A DNA stretch of 64,000 bases from Lactobacillus panisapium. GTDB taxonomy: Bacteria; Bacillota; Bacilli; Lactobacillales; Lactobacillaceae. The stretch is from positions 2,124,117-2,188,116 of the forward strand of contig NZ_CP048268.1 of assembly GCF_019469265.1 (NCBI RefSeq), read 5' to 3'. Below are positions 51,047-61,168 of this stretch, piece by piece; position 1 is the first letter of the stretch; every line of letters begins with the position of its first letter. The position numbers were made by a program, and so were the translations under genes. Under the pieces are notes generated by a model, which had not been told where the DNA came from, made no database searches, and saw only the letters and a list, made by a program, of their open reading frames with translations.

Positions 51047-52432
51047 TTATTTTTCTTCGTACCACTCAGTATGGTAAACTCCATCACGATCATTTCTGAA
51101 GTAAGTATGTGCGCCAAAGTAATCACGTTGACCTTGAATTAAATTAGCTGGCAGACTTGGATTAAAAATTGACTCCAAATAGTTAAGTGAGGCACTTAAA
51201 GTTGGTGTAGGAATCCCGGCCTTGGTTGCAAGCTCAAGCACTTTACGCAATGCTGGGGTATTCTTCTCCATCAAGTCCTTAAAGTAAGGATCTTGGAACA
51301 TATTGTCAAGCTTCTTGCCATCAGCAAAAGCTTTTTCAATATCTTTTAACATCGATGAGCGAATAATGCAGCCAGCTTCCCAAGATTGAGCAATTGCAGG
51401 ATAACGCAATTCCCAATGGTAAGCATCAGCAGCCATTTTTAATTGCTGGAAGCCCTGCGCATATGCAACAGCTTGGCTCAACTGCAATGCTTTTCCAAGG
51501 TTTTCGATTAAATCATCCGGAACTTCACCAGTCCAATTAATTTCTTTACCTTCACGCGTAGTAGCCTTTGACATAAACCGGCTGATAACTGCTTCAGCTA
51601 TTACACTAATTGGAACACCTAAATGAACTCCATCTTCTAGCATCCAGTTACCAGTTCCCTTATATGAAGCAACGTTTAAAATATGATCAATTACATGATC
51701 TGGGGTCAAATCATCTTTTTGCTTCAATACTTCAGAGGTTATCTCACTAAGATAGGCCTTAACTATGCCTTGATTCCAGTCAGCAAAAATTGCGGACATT
51801 TCATCATTAGATTTTCCTGCTACTTTACGTAAGATATCGTAAACTTCGGAAAACTCTTGCATGATACCATACTCAATTCCGTTATGTACCATTTTAACGT
51901 AATGACCACTGCCTTCAGGACCAATGAAGCTGACACATGGCTGGCCATCATCATTTTTAGCAGCAATTGCTTCTAAAATAGGGGCAACTTCCTTGTAAGC
52001 TTCTTCATCACCGCCTGGCATCAATGCTGGACCATTTAAAGCTCCCTCTTCACCGCCTGAAACACCCATGCCAATAAAATGAATGCCATGCTCTTTCATT
52101 TCGTGAAAACGCCTATTAGTATCATGGAAGTTTGAATTTCCACCATCAAGTAAAATATCGCCTTTATCAAGTAATGGTAATAGCTTATGTAAAGTTTCAT
52201 CAACTGGCTTGCCGGCCATAATTTGAATCAAAATCTTACGTGGCTTCTCTAGAGAATTGACAAATTCTTCCCAAGTATAAGTTGGTTTTAATTTATCATC
52301 CTGATATTTGGCAAAAGCATCGACTTCTTTTTTATCAATACTAAAGCCTGAAACGGAGAAGCCACTATTTCTAACATTTAAAGCAAGGTTCTTGCCCATT
52401 ACGGATAAGCCAATGATTCCGAATTGTTGCAT
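51047..52432 (-). CDS. gnd: 6-phosphogluconate dehydrogenase, decarboxylating
   Basis: 461 aa from ATG 52432 (GGAGG 7 bases upstream). N-terminal GIIGLSVMGKNLALN (dinucleotide site), LLDGGNSNF, GVSGGEEGALNGPALMPGG, substrate/catalytic MVHNGIEYGIMQ, and the C-terminal RDYFGAHTYFRNDRDGVYHTEW. Oxidises 6-phosphogluconate to ribulose-5-phosphate with NADP+. Confidence 0.96.
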   Translation of the reverse strand: MQQFGIIGLSVMGKNLALNVRNSGFSVSGFSIDKKEVDAFAKYQDDKLKPTYTWEEFVNSLEKPRKILIQIMAGKPVDETLHKLLPLLDKGDILLDGGNSNFHDTNRRFHEMKEHGIHFIGMGVSGGEEGALNGPALMPGGDEEAYKEVAPILEAIAAKNDDGQPCVSFIGPEGSGHYVKMVHNGIEYGIMQEFSEVYDILRKVAGKSNDEMSAIFADWNQGIVKAYLSEITSEVLKQKDDLTPDHVIDHILNVASYKGTGNWMLEDGVHLGVPISVIAEAVISRFMSKATTREGKEINWTGEVPDDLIENLGKALQLSQAVAYAQGFQQLKMAADAYHWELRYPAIAQSWEAGCIIRSSMLKDIEKAFADGKKLDNMFQDPYFKDLMEKNTPALRKVLELATKAGIPTPTLSASLNYLESIFNPSLPANLIQGQRDYFGAHTYFRNDRDGVYHTEWYEEK

Positions 52433-52486
52433 ATTTAATCCTCCATCGTACAATTTCATACTCTATTATTATACTTGTACGGTAGC

Positions 52487-52519
52487 AAAAAAGCGAAACT
52501 TTCAAAAAGTTTCGCTTTT
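52487..52519 (-). terminator. Terminator of the pyruvate oxidase gene
   Basis: AAAAAAGCGAAACTTT pairs with AAAGTTTCGCTTTT; on the minus strand a T-run follows. Confidence 0.85.
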
Positions 52520-52538
52520 CCATTTCTAATAATATTTA

Positions 52539-54353
52539 TTAGTGTGCTGAAGCACCTGAAGTTGTGTCAGGCTCTTCTTCTTCTGGTTCAGGTTCTTCTT
52601 CTTCAGCTTCTGAAGCACCTGAAGCAGCATCTTCAACTACACCATATTTATCAGCAAAGTAACTGAATGGCTTCAAATCTTCAGCTTGATACTTCTTAAC
52701 GAATTCAGGATCATCAAGTGAGTTCAATTCAGTTGAGTAAGGCATGTCATGAGTGAACTTGATGTCGATTAACATTGGTCCATCCATTTGCTTGAATTCC
52801 TTAACTGCGTCTTCGAATTCCTTCTTAGTACGTACAGTTACACCCTTAACGTTCATACCTTCAGCAACTTGTGCCCATTCGTTGTTTGGCAAAATAACAC
52901 CTGATAATGGTTGGTGTGATTCATCAACTTGTTCAGCTTCAATGTAGCCTAAAGTATCATTAGTGAAGACAACGTTCAAAATGTGCATGTTGTAACGAGC
53001 TTCAGTCAATAATTCTTGACTCATCATTGCGAAACCACCGTCACCACCTAAGTTCCAAACTTCACGGTCTGGGTGAACTGTAGCAGCAGCGATAGCAGCT
53101 GGTGAACCAAAGCCCATAGTTGCGTACAAACCTGAAGTTGCCCAAGTTTGTTCATCGTGCAAGTTGATTAAACGTTGGAAGTCAATGTTGATGTTACCAA
53201 CATCAATAGCATATTGTGCATTGTCATCAGCGTATTTGTTAATGATGTCAAAGATTGGTTCACGGCGAACTGGCATTTCGTCTGAGTCAACAAAGCTGTT
53301 CTCCCAGTCTTCCCAGTTCTTACGGTCTGCAATAGCAGCCTTGTAAAGTGGAGATTCTTCACGGGCTTCACCGGCATCGATGATTGCTTGCAAAGTCTTA
53401 GCACCGTCTGCCAAAATTGGAACATCAACTGCGTGACGCTTGCCCAATTTTTCTGAATCAACATCAATTTGAACAACCTTGGCCTTAGGATCAAAGAAGA
53501 ATACTGAGAATGGTGAGTCGTTACCAACCCAGATAACAGCATCTGCGTGCATTTGAATATCATCACTAGGCTTTGGAGCAACACGGCCAATTGAACCCAT
53601 GTATGCTGGGCACTTGTCTTCAACAACACCCTTAGCCATAACTGATGACATCAATGGAGTCTTGAATTTTTCAGCGAATTTTTCTAAGACATCGCCGTGA
53701 CCCTTCATACCTAAACCAAAGTAAACAACTGGATTCTTAGCTTCCTCAAGAATCTTAACAGCTGCATCGATTTCTTCTTTCTTAGGAGCTGCATAGTTAG
53801 GAATAGCTTGCATTGAATTGTAAGTTACTCTGAAGTTGTCGTTAATCTTTTCCCAACCAAAGTCTTTAGGAAGGATTAATACAGCTGGGCCCTTCTTAGC
53901 ATAAGCTTGACGAAGAGCTTCATCCATCATTGCAGGAATTTGATCTGCACGCTTGATTTGGTGGTTCCAAACAGCTACAGCATCAAACCAAGGCTTTTCA
54001 TCGAAAGCTTGGAAGAAGTCGATATCTTGACGACTAGTTGGAACGTTAGCAATAATTGCTACCATTGGAACCTTGTCGTACTTAGCATCGTATAAACCGT
54101 TCATCAAGTGAACAGCACCAGGACCAGCAGAACCAAAACATACACCAGCTTTACCAGTGAACTTGTATTCAGCTGAAGCAGCCAAAGCACCGGCCTCTTC
54201 GTGCCGTACTTCGATATACTTTAACTTGCCCTTGAAGTCGTGGATAGCATTCATTGTTGAGTCGAATGAACCACCTGGGAAACCATAAATATGATCAATA
54301 TGCCAGTCCAATAAAACTTGGAGCATAGCATTTGCGCCATTAATTTTTGCCAT
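52539..54353 (-). CDS. spxB: Pyruvate oxidase with acidic C-terminal tail
   Basis: 604 aa from ATG 54353. ThDP-dependent fold: YGFPGGSFDST, the glutamate region EVRHEEAGALAAS, FAD domain, and the ThDP motif GDGGFAMMSQELLTEARYNMHILNVVFTN. Produces acetyl phosphate, CO2 and H2O2 from pyruvate, phosphate and O2, so the strain should form peroxide. The last 25-30 residues are a low-complexity acidic tail (E/P runs bounded by SGAS), not expected for the family. AAGGAG lies 13 bases upstream. Confidence 0.92.
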   Translation of the reverse strand: MAKINGANAMLQVLLDWHIDHIYGFPGGSFDSTMNAIHDFKGKLKYIEVRHEEAGALAASAEYKFTGKAGVCFGSAGPGAVHLMNGLYDAKYDKVPMVAIIANVPTSRQDIDFFQAFDEKPWFDAVAVWNHQIKRADQIPAMMDEALRQAYAKKGPAVLILPKDFGWEKINDNFRVTYNSMQAIPNYAAPKKEEIDAAVKILEEAKNPVVYFGLGMKGHGDVLEKFAEKFKTPLMSSVMAKGVVEDKCPAYMGSIGRVAPKPSDDIQMHADAVIWVGNDSPFSVFFFDPKAKVVQIDVDSEKLGKRHAVDVPILADGAKTLQAIIDAGEAREESPLYKAAIADRKNWEDWENSFVDSDEMPVRREPIFDIINKYADDNAQYAIDVGNINIDFQRLINLHDEQTWATSGLYATMGFGSPAAIAAATVHPDREVWNLGGDGGFAMMSQELLTEARYNMHILNVVFTNDTLGYIEAEQVDESHQPLSGVILPNNEWAQVAEGMNVKGVTVRTKKEFEDAVKEFKQMDGPMLIDIKFTHDMPYSTELNSLDDPEFVKKYQAEDLKPFSYFADKYGVVEDAASGASEAEEEEPEPEEEEPDTTSGASAH

Positions 54354-54394
54354 TTTTAAAGTGCATCTCCTTAAATACATTTACTTACATACTG

Positions 54395-54423
54395 TATTAA
54401 AACATATAATTTCACAATTTCAA
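54395..54423 (-). promoter_or_regulatory. Pyruvate oxidase promoter
   Basis: On the minus strand TTGAAA (54423-54418), 17-base spacer, TTAATA (54400-54395). Confidence 0.5.
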
Positions 54424-54451
54424 GTGAGTAAAATTATTGGTTGGACAGATA

Positions 54452-54465
54452 TGTAAGCGCTTTGT
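54452..54465. promoter_or_regulatory. cre-like site upstream of pyruvate oxidase
   Basis: TGTAAGCGCTTTGT keeps the AAGCGCTT core; two mismatches in the right half. It lies 28 bases upstream of the -35, where CcpA can activate or repress. Confidence 0.5.
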
Positions 54466-54618
54466 AAAAATATTATTTTCACAAACTTATATCAATAAAT
54501 AAACACTTTAAGATAAGAGCAATAATTATATTTGTGATTATCTGATCATTAACGTTTATTTTGTGTCTTTTTTGAATTATTTATTTTCAGAAAAAGAATT
54601 TTAAATTTTTTCTAAAAG

Positions 54619-56517
54619 TTACTTTTTGATTTTAGCATAACGACCATTTTGAACATAAACACTCAAAATCGCCATATCGGCTGGATTTACCCCAGAGATC
54701 CGTTCAGCTTGTGCGATCGTCTCCGGTCTAATCTTCTCAAATTTTTCCCGTGCTTCCGTTGCTAAGCCTTCAATTGCTTGGTAATCAATATCAGCTGGTA
54801 TTTTTTTGGCTTCTTGGCGGTGCAAACGATTAATTTGTTGCTGTTCCTTCTTAATATAGCCGGCATACTTAACATTAATTTCAATCTGCTCCTTAACGTA
54901 GCGCTCAGTTGAAATTGTTTCGCCCGTCAGTTTTTCAATATCATCAACTTTAACTCGTGGCCGACGTAAGAATACATCTGCTTTTACACCAGCTTTAAGC
55001 TTATCTTCACCAATACTTGCAAGATATGCCTGCACTTTTTCATCGGGATGAATAGTAATTGTCTTTACAGCATTTTCGGCTTGCTTGATTTGCTCTTTTT
55101 TAGCCAAAAACTTCGAGTAGCGCTCTTCCGAAATCAAACCAAGTTGATAACCATAATCCGTTAAACGTAAGTCAGCATTGTCATGACGCAAAATCAGCCG
55201 GTATTCCGCCCGTGAAGTCAGCAATCTATATGGCTCTTCTGTTCCCTTCGTTACTAAATCATCAATTAAAACGCCAATATATGCCTCATCGCGACCTAAA
55301 GTAAAGCCAGGTCGATTGGAAGCACGTAAAGCTGCATTAATACCAGCAATTAGGCCTTGTCCCGCAGCTTCTTCGTAACCAGAAGTACCGTTCATTTGCC
55401 CAGCAGTAAACAGATTCTTAATGTTTTTAGTCTCCAAGGTATGCTTTAACTGCCAAGGATCAATTACGTCATACTCAATTGCATAACCCGGACGCATCAA
55501 TTCGGCATCTTCTAATCCTGCAACCGTGTGTAGCATTTTTAATTGAATTTCTTCGGGCATTGAAGTTGAAAAATCGCCAACATAAACTTCCTTGGTATTT
55601 TTACCTTCCGGTTCAAGAAAAATTTGGTGGCGCGGCTTATCAGCAAAGCGCACTACCTTTGTCTCAATTGATGGACAGTAACGCGGACCCACACCTTTAA
55701 TCTCACCTGAAAACATTGGTGAGCGGGTTAGATTTTCGTTAATAATTTTGTGTGTTCTTTTATTAGTGTACGTCATCCAGCAAGAAACTTGCTCTTTTAG
55801 ATAGTCCTCATCTTTACTTTCAAAGGAAAAATGACGTGGTATCTGATCGCCTGGCTCCTCTTCCGTTTTAGAGTAGTCAATCGTATTACTATTGACGCGT
55901 GGCGGCGTCCCGGTTTTAAAACGACGTAATTTAAAACCCAGTTTTTCCAGATTCTCAGAAAGTTTAATTGCCGGAATAGTATTGTTAGGGCCTGAGGAAT
56001 AATTTAATTCACCAATATAAATGCGACCACGAGCCGAAGTTCCTGTAGTTAACACAACACTTTTGGCATGATACCTGGCACCCGTATTAGTAATTAGTCC
56101 TTTACATACACCGTCTTCAACTATTAGTTCATCAACGGTTGCCTGACGCAATGTCAAATTAGGTGTTTCTTCGATTACGCTCTTCATCTGCTCATGATAT
56201 TGCCACTTATCAGCTTGCGCACGGAGAGCTTGAACAGCGGGACCTTTACCCGTATTGAGCATTCTCATTTGAATATAAGTTGCATCAATGTTTTTACCCA
56301 TTTGACCACCAAGGGCATCAATTTCACGTACTACTGTCCCTTTCGCTGGACCACCAACCGAAGGGTTACAAGGCATAAACGCAACCATATCTAAACTAAT
56401 TGTTAATAGCAGCGTCTTTTGGCCCATTCTGGCGCTAGCTAAGGCAGCTTCACTACCTGCATGACCTGCACCAACGACGATTACGTCATAATCGTTTGAG
56501 TCATAATTTTTAATCAT
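54619..56517 (-). CDS. mnmG: tRNA uridine-5-carboxymethylaminomethyl modification enzyme MnmG
   Basis: 632 aa. FAD site [29 protein letters not shown] with the conserved Cys, [13 protein letters not shown]. With MnmE it installs cmnm5 at U34 of tRNAs. It starts 10 bases after mnmE, so the two are co-transcribed. Confidence 0.97.
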   Translation of the reverse strand: MIKNYDSNDYDVIVVGAGHAGSEAALASARMGQKTLLLTISLDMVAFMPCNPSVGGPAKGTVVREIDALGGQMGKNIDATYIQMRMLNTGKGPAVQALRAQADKWQYHEQMKSVIEETPNLTLRQATVDELIVEDGVCKGLITNTGARYHAKSVVLTTGTSARGRIYIGELNYSSGPNNTIPAIKLSENLEKLGFKLRRFKTGTPPRVNSNTIDYSKTEEEPGDQIPRHFSFESKDEDYLKEQVSCWMTYTNKRTHKIINENLTRSPMFSGEIKGVGPRYCPSIETKVVRFADKPRHQIFLEPEGKNTKEVYVGDFSTSMPEEIQLKMLHTVAGLEDAELMRPGYAIEYDVIDPWQLKHTLETKNIKNLFTAGQMNGTSGYEEAAGQGLIAGINAALRASNRPGFTLGRDEAYIGVLIDDLVTKGTEEPYRLLTSRAEYRLILRHDNADLRLTDYGYQLGLISEERYSKFLAKKEQIKQAENAVKTITIHPDEKVQAYLASIGEDKLKAGVKADVFLRRPRVKVDDIEKLTGETISTERYVKEQIEINVKYAGYIKKEQQQINRLHRQEAKKIPADIDYQAIEGLATEAREKFEKIRPETIAQAERISGVNPADMAILSVYVQNGRYAKIKK

Positions 56518-56527
56518 TCTTTTACAC

Positions 56528-57913
56528 CTATTTTCCTAAACAGAATTGACTAAATAGTTGATTAACAAGTTCATCTGGACTACTTTCACCAGTAATTTCG
56601 CCTAGAGTATCCCAAGCACCATTGAAATCAATTTGTGCAATGTCAATTGGCACCTCAGTTTCTAACGCAGCAATGACATCCTGCAACTGCTTTTTGGCCT
56701 TTTCAAGTAGTCCTACTTGTCTTTGATTAGTTACCATTACTTGATCGTTTGAATTTTCAATACCGTTAAAGAATAAATCTTTAATTGCTTCTTTTAACTG
56801 ATTCAAATTCTTTCTCTGCAAAATAGAAGTCGGAATTACTTCGCTGTTAGTTAACTCTTTCATTTCAGCAGCTGATACTTTTTGACCCAAATCGGTTTTA
56901 TTTAAGATAACAATTCTCTTTTTGTTTGCCGTTGCCGCAATTAATTCGCGATCTTCTGGATCTAGCTCCTTACTTGAATCAAACAAGAGTAAAACCAAAT
57001 CAGCCTGATCCAAAGCCTTTCTTGATCGTTCCACGCCAATTTTTTCAACTTTATTTTCAGTGTGCCGAATACCAGCTGTATCAATCAATTTTAATGGTAC
57101 CCCTTCAACCGAAACGTATTCTTCAAGCGTGTCTCGCGTTGTACCAGCGATATCCGTTACAATTGCCGTATCGCTTTTAGTTAAATAATTGAGCAGCGAT
57201 GACTTACCAACGTTGGGTTGACCAATAATTGCAGTCGCTAGACCGTTACGTAACGCCGTTCCCTCGGCAGCAGTCTTAAGCAGACCATCAATTTTACCAA
57301 TAACTGATTGCGAAACCCTAGTCATTTGCTCAGATGTCACTTTATCAGCATCATATTCAGGATAATCAATATTAACTTCAACATTTGCAAGAGTATCTAA
57401 AATCTCTTGGCGCATTGCCTGAATTTTTGCTAATAATCCACCTTCAAGCTGATTTTCGGCAACCTGCCTTGCACGATCGGTTTTAGCGCGAACAATATCC
57501 ATTACGCTTTCAGCTTGGGTTAAATCAATTCGCCCATTAACAAATGCCCGTTTAGTAAACTCTCCTGGCTCAGCCATGCGCGCACCGTTTCTTAGCAAAA
57601 GCTGTAAAATGCGATTGGTGACAACAATTCCGCCGTGACAATTAATTTCCACAATGTCTTCGCGCGTAAAAGTCTTTGGCGCCAGCATAACGGAGACCAT
57701 TACTTCGTCAATTATTTGCTTATTTTCGGGGTCAACAATGTGCCCATAATGAATAGTATGACTAGGAGCTTTAGTTAAGTCTTTTCCTTTAAAAACCCGG
57801 TTGGCGATTTTAACTGCATCTTCACCAGACAATCTGACAATTGAAATACCACCTTCACCGATCGGCGTTGAAATTGCTGCTATCGTATCAAATTCAGTCA
57901 AAGTTTGTGCCAT
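56528..57913 (-). CDS. mnmE: tRNA modification GTPase MnmE
   Basis: 461 aa. N-terminal THF-binding domain ([20 protein letters not shown]), G domain with [24 protein letters not shown] and NKTD, and the C-terminal FCLGK with the conserved Cys. K+-dependent GTPase partner of MnmG. Confidence 0.97.
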   Translation of the reverse strand: MAQTLTEFDTIAAISTPIGEGGISIVRLSGEDAVKIANRVFKGKDLTKAPSHTIHYGHIVDPENKQIIDEVMVSVMLAPKTFTREDIVEINCHGGIVVTNRILQLLLRNGARMAEPGEFTKRAFVNGRIDLTQAESVMDIVRAKTDRARQVAENQLEGGLLAKIQAMRQEILDTLANVEVNIDYPEYDADKVTSEQMTRVSQSVIGKIDGLLKTAAEGTALRNGLATAIIGQPNVGKSSLLNYLTKSDTAIVTDIAGTTRDTLEEYVSVEGVPLKLIDTAGIRHTENKVEKIGVERSRKALDQADLVLLLFDSSKELDPEDRELIAATANKKRIVILNKTDLGQKVSAAEMKELTNSEVIPTSILQRKNLNQLKEAIKDLFFNGIENSNDQVMVTNQRQVGLLEKAKKQLQDVIAALETEVPIDIAQIDFNGAWDTLGEITGESSPDELVNQLFSQFCLGK

Positions 57914-57930
57914 GATTTCTCCTTTTCAAT

Positions 57931-57984
57931 AAAAAAAGCGCATTATACCACCATGAATAATAATCATGATGGATAAAGCACTTT
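57931..57984 (-). terminator. Terminator between yidC and mnmE
   Basis: Long hairpin: CATCATGA/TTCATGGTG inner stem and AAGTGCTTTAT/ATAATGCGCTT outer stem, then T-run on the minus strand. Confidence 0.8.
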
Positions 57985-58012
57985 GACTACTTTATCTAAA
58001 AATTACTTTAGA

Positions 58013-58894
58013 TTAATGTTTACGTTTTAATCGTTTATAAGTCTTCCGTAGTTGCCGCTTACGTTCGCGTTCAGCTTCAGCCTTAGCTTCTTGTTCATGC
58101 CGATATTTAATCGGATTCTGCAAGATAAAGGTTTGAACCACTTGGAAGAGGTTAGAAATTACCCAGTACAAAACAATTGCTGATTGGAAGTAGATACCCA
58201 TTATACCGACCATTACGGACATTCCGTAAGTCATAATCTTAGTCGAAAAGTTTTGTGATTCTTTCGGCGTTGATAATTGACTAATGTAAGTCGATAAGAA
58301 CGTTAAGATCATCGACAAAATCGGCATAATAAAGTATGGATCCGGCTCACCTAAGTCCATCCACAAAAAATGGCCAGTCTGTAATTGTGGCGTCTGCCAA
58401 ATCGCACCATACAAAGCATACATAACAGGCAGCTGAATAATCAGTGGCAAACAACCTGCGTACGGATTAATGCCAGCTTCTTTATAGAGCTTATTAGTTT
58501 CTTGTGAAAGCAGCGTTCGCGATTCTGTATCATTACCTGGATATTTTTTGCGCAATGCATCAATTTCAGGCTGAATCCCTTGCATTTTAGTTGTACTCTT
58601 AATCTGCAATGCACTAAGTGGATACAAGATTAACCGTACAATAACGGTAAAGACAATAATTGCCCAACCGTAACTGTTGTTCATTATCTTCGCAAGCCAT
58701 AACAGGAACGTTGACATGTAATAAATTACCCAACGATCCCACCAGTTACCACTAGTATGTGAAACAGGAGCTGGCTTAGCATTTGAAGCAGCACATCCAG
58801 TTAGTACAACGGCAACTGCCATCACTGCTAATAGCACAAGTACACGTTTGACATTCTTTTTAGTTAAAATGTCTTTCACTCTAATCTTCCTCAA
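58013..58894 (-). CDS. yidC: Membrane protein insertase YidC/OxaA
   Basis: 293 aa. Lipoprotein signal with VVLTGC, five helices, the [19 protein letters not shown] block, and a basic C-terminal tail ([16 protein letters not shown]) that binds the ribosome. Overlaps rnpA by 14 bases. Confidence 0.95.
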   Translation of the reverse strand: MRKIRVKDILTKKNVKRVLVLLAVMAVAVVLTGCAASNAKPAPVSHTSGNWWDRWVIYYMSTFLLWLAKIMNNSYGWAIIVFTVIVRLILYPLSALQIKSTTKMQGIQPEIDALRKKYPGNDTESRTLLSQETNKLYKEAGINPYAGCLPLIIQLPVMYALYGAIWQTPQLQTGHFLWMDLGEPDPYFIMPILSMILTFLSTYISQLSTPKESQNFSTKIMTYGMSVMVGIMGIYFQSAIVLYWVISNLFQVVQTFILQNPIKYRHEQEAKAEAERERKRQLRKTYKRLKRKH

Positions 58895-59249
58895 CTTTTT
58901 CAGGTATTTCTTCTATAATATTAGCCAAAAAGAGCGCATGAAGCAAATTCTTCCGGACTTCTGCCATCCTAAAATTTCGTACATACGGTCTAGCAATTAC
59001 CAAAAAATCAATCTGTGTATCAATTGCAGGCTTATTTTCAGTAAGAACTGCTCGAATATAACGTTTGAGGCGATTACGTACAACCGCGGTATGTCCGACC
59101 TTTTTGCCAACTGAAATTCCAACCCGAAAATGAGTATTCTCGGGTTTAGCTATTTTATAGATGACAAACGCCCGATTTGCTACTGAATTACCAGATTTAA
59201 AAACTCGCTGAAAATCATTTTCAGTTTTAACTCGATAAGACTTTCTCAA
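58881..59249 (-). CDS. rnpA: Ribonuclease P protein component
   Basis: 122 aa. [44 protein letters not shown] is the RNase P protein signature (RNR motif). Processes tRNA 5' ends with the RNA subunit. Confidence 0.96.
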   Translation of the reverse strand: MRKSYRVKTENDFQRVFKSGNSVANRAFVIYKIAKPENTHFRVGISVGKKVGHTAVVRNRLKRYIRAVLTENKPAIDTQIDFLVIARPYVRNFRMAEVRKNLLHALFLANIIEEIPEKVEED

Positions 59250-59275
59250 AACGTTTCATTCCACTCTTTGATATT

Positions 59276-59303
59276 AAAAAAACCACTGGGATTCAGTGGT
59301 TTA
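59276..59303 (-). terminator. Attenuating hairpin between rpmH and rnpA
   Basis: On the minus strand AAACCACTG pairs with CAGTGGTTT, followed by T; probably lets only part of rpmH transcription into rnpA. Confidence 0.8.
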
Positions 59304-59441
59304 AGCAGATAAGACTTTTCTACCCTTTGCACGGCGTCTAGCCAAAACCTTACGGCCATTTGATGTGCTCATACGCTTCATAAAGCCATGAACGCGTGAA
59401 CGGTGACGCTTTTTAGGTTGGTAAGTTCTTTTAGTTGTCAT
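59301..59441 (-). CDS. rpmH: 50S ribosomal protein L34
   Basis: 46 aa: [20 protein letters not shown] at the start and the basic [12 protein letters not shown] end identify L34. Too short for many ORF callers. GGAGGTG 7 bases before ATG 59441. dnaA, its usual divergent neighbour, is absent. Confidence 0.97.
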   Translation of the reverse strand: MTTKRTYQPKKRHRSRVHGFMKRMSTSNGRKVLARRRAKGRKVLSA

Positions 59442-59489
59442 TAAACTACACCTCCATTTTTAATATGCTAACTGCACAATTTAATATCT

Positions 59490-59518
59490 AGGATACCATG
59501 ATTAAAATAAAAAACCAA
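59490..59518 (-). promoter_or_regulatory. rpmH promoter
   Basis: On the minus strand TTGGTT (59518-59513), 17-base spacer, TATCCT (59495-59490). No DnaA-box cluster is seen in the 285 bases to the next gene. Confidence 0.5.
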
Positions 59519-59726
59519 GCGAAAACGAAAAAAATGCGAATTTACTACCTAAATATATGTTCTTAGCCCCAAAAGATTCTAACACATGTCTTTAGAATGC
59601 TTGATCAGCTTTATATTCTTTATTTTTAGCAAATCTACTCTAGAGCAGATTTTTGTTTCATAATTGAAGATAATTCGGTAATTTTGCCACTTTTATTATA
59701 CTCTAGTAAAAATTCTTGCTATCTTT

Positions 59727-60011
59727 TTACTTTCCATTCAAATCTTCTTGATGAATTTCAATTGATGGATAATGACCTAATGACGGCAAAAAGGTATCTA
59801 ATGGGCAACTATAAACCATGTAGTAATCCCCTTCTTCTTTATTAGCATTATATTCAGTGATCTTCTGCTCAGCCTTTTTGGGATCCTTAGTAAGGTAGAC
59901 TACACTGACAACACCGACTTTTTCCTGAGCAACATTTTCAACGCATCCCTTAAGAATCACTTTAAGGTTACCATCGTCTTTTAACGCCATTTTGATATAA
60001 TCATCGTTCAT
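59727..60011 (-). CDS. Hypothetical protein
   Basis: 94 aa, soluble, with no recognised domain; YYMVYSCPLDTFLPSLGHYPSIEI is its most distinctive stretch. GGAGATTTT precedes the start codon. It occupies the position where dnaA normally starts. Confidence 0.65.
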   Translation of the reverse strand: MNDDYIKMALKDDGNLKVILKGCVENVAQEKVGVVSVVYLTKDPKKAEQKITEYNANKEEGDYYMVYSCPLDTFLPSLGHYPSIEIHQEDLNGK

Positions 60012-60072
60012 TGGCTAAAATCTCCTTTATTTTTTCAGTAATTGCGTGAAAATATTTAGTTCTATTTTACTA

Positions 60073-60088
60073 TTTTTCATGTGAAACA
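60073..60088. promoter_or_regulatory. parS-like site (14/16)
   Basis: TTTTTCATGTGAAACA; mismatches at positions 2 and 8. It follows the phosphatase terminator. Confidence 0.45.
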
Positions 60089-60122
60089 AAAAGTGGTTCT
60101 CACCTTCATGGTAGAATCACTT
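60088..60122 (-). terminator. Terminator of the PTS-phosphatase operon
   Basis: On the minus strand AAGTGATTCTACC pairs with GGTGAGAACCACTT, followed by a T-rich stretch. Confidence 0.75.
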
Positions 60123-60129
60123 ATCATTA

Positions 60130-61155
60130 TTACTCTAAATATATTTTTCTCAAGGCAGTGACTTCTTCATGAGTAACCTTAAGTTCATTCTTGAAATAAG
60201 CGTCAATGCTGCCAGAAAGATTAATCATTTCAGCAAAAGAGGCCTCTAAATATTCCGATCGGGTATCAAGCATCGAATACAAGTAAGCAAGTACATTTTG
60301 ATCATCTGTTTCGTGCGCATATTGCGCCATTCGATGCTGGTTGCGTTTCTTACGTAGCGTCTTAGTCAGCATATAATCACTTATAATCGTATCCATATCA
60401 ACACCAAGCAGATACAAAATGATTGCTACACCGTAGCCTGTCCGATCTTTACCGCCACGGCAATGCTGATCTAGCGGAACGTTTTCTTGCTCTAGCAAAA
60501 CATCTAATAATTTGCGATAAATCCGTTTATTCTCATCAAGCCGGACAAAATCTCTACTTTGATTAATCATCGTCTTGCCCGAATTATCTAAACGAACATT
60601 TTGATCTACTTCTCGCTGAACTAATTGGCGAACTTTTTCATGTGTACTGCCAGCCTTGGCCGCCAGAACTGCTCTTTGCGCGTCAGGAACTAGGTGAAAA
60701 GTTTGCTGCAATGCTTGCCAGTTCTGATTTGGCTGAGCCAAATATTCGGCTGGACTGCGATAATCAACCACCGTTTTTAGTCCAATTAAGTCCAAAACCC
60801 GCTTATCATTTTCAGTAAGCCGGTGCAAATGATCAGAGCGAAATAATTTCCCCCACCTGATCCTTTTTCCATCTGCACCAAGATATCCGCCTAAATCACG
60901 AAAGTTATTGGTCCCCTCAAGAGGAACTACTCTAGTTGCCCAAATTATTTCATTATCTTCGTCTCTAAGTAGAAAATATGGTCGCGCGTACTTAGTTACT
61001 TTTATTTCAATAGAGTTTTCTGATGTTGTCAGCAAAAACTCGCTAACAACTTTATCGGGCTGTGGCAATAAATAAATGCTAGTCTCCTTAGCATTACTCC
61101 ATTTTAATTTGTACTCATCCCTACCCAAATATTTGACGTTAACATTTGCAATCAT
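60130..61155 (-). CDS. Protein-tyrosine/dual-specificity phosphatase (Y_phosphatase3 family)
   Basis: 341 aa from ATG 61155 (GGAGG 4 bases upstream). The P-loop HCRGGKDRTG is intact (Cys nucleophile, Arg), with FRDLGGYLGADGKRIRWGKLFRSDHLHRLT the family N-terminal motif. Such enzymes act on phosphotyrosine or phosphoinositides/sugar phosphates. It is the last gene of the PTS operon and overlaps no other gene once this start is used, so a sugar-phosphate substrate is plausible. Confidence 0.85.
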   Translation of the reverse strand: MIANVNVKYLGRDEYKLKWSNAKETSIYLLPQPDKVVSEFLLTTSENSIEIKVTKYARPYFLLRDEDNEIIWATRVVPLEGTNNFRDLGGYLGADGKRIRWGKLFRSDHLHRLTENDKRVLDLIGLKTVVDYRSPAEYLAQPNQNWQALQQTFHLVPDAQRAVLAAKAGSTHEKVRQLVQREVDQNVRLDNSGKTMINQSRDFVRLDENKRIYRKLLDVLLEQENVPLDQHCRGGKDRTGYGVAIILYLLGVDMDTIISDYMLTKTLRKKRNQHRMAQYAHETDDQNVLAYLYSMLDTRSEYLEASFAEMINLSGSIDAYFKNELKVTHEEVTALRKIYLE

Positions 61156-61168
61156 AAATCCTCCACTA

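Noticed and set aside
59442..59726. oriC between rpmH and the hypothetical gene
   Set aside because: AT-rich, but no TTATCCACA-type boxes or clusters and no dnaA next to it.
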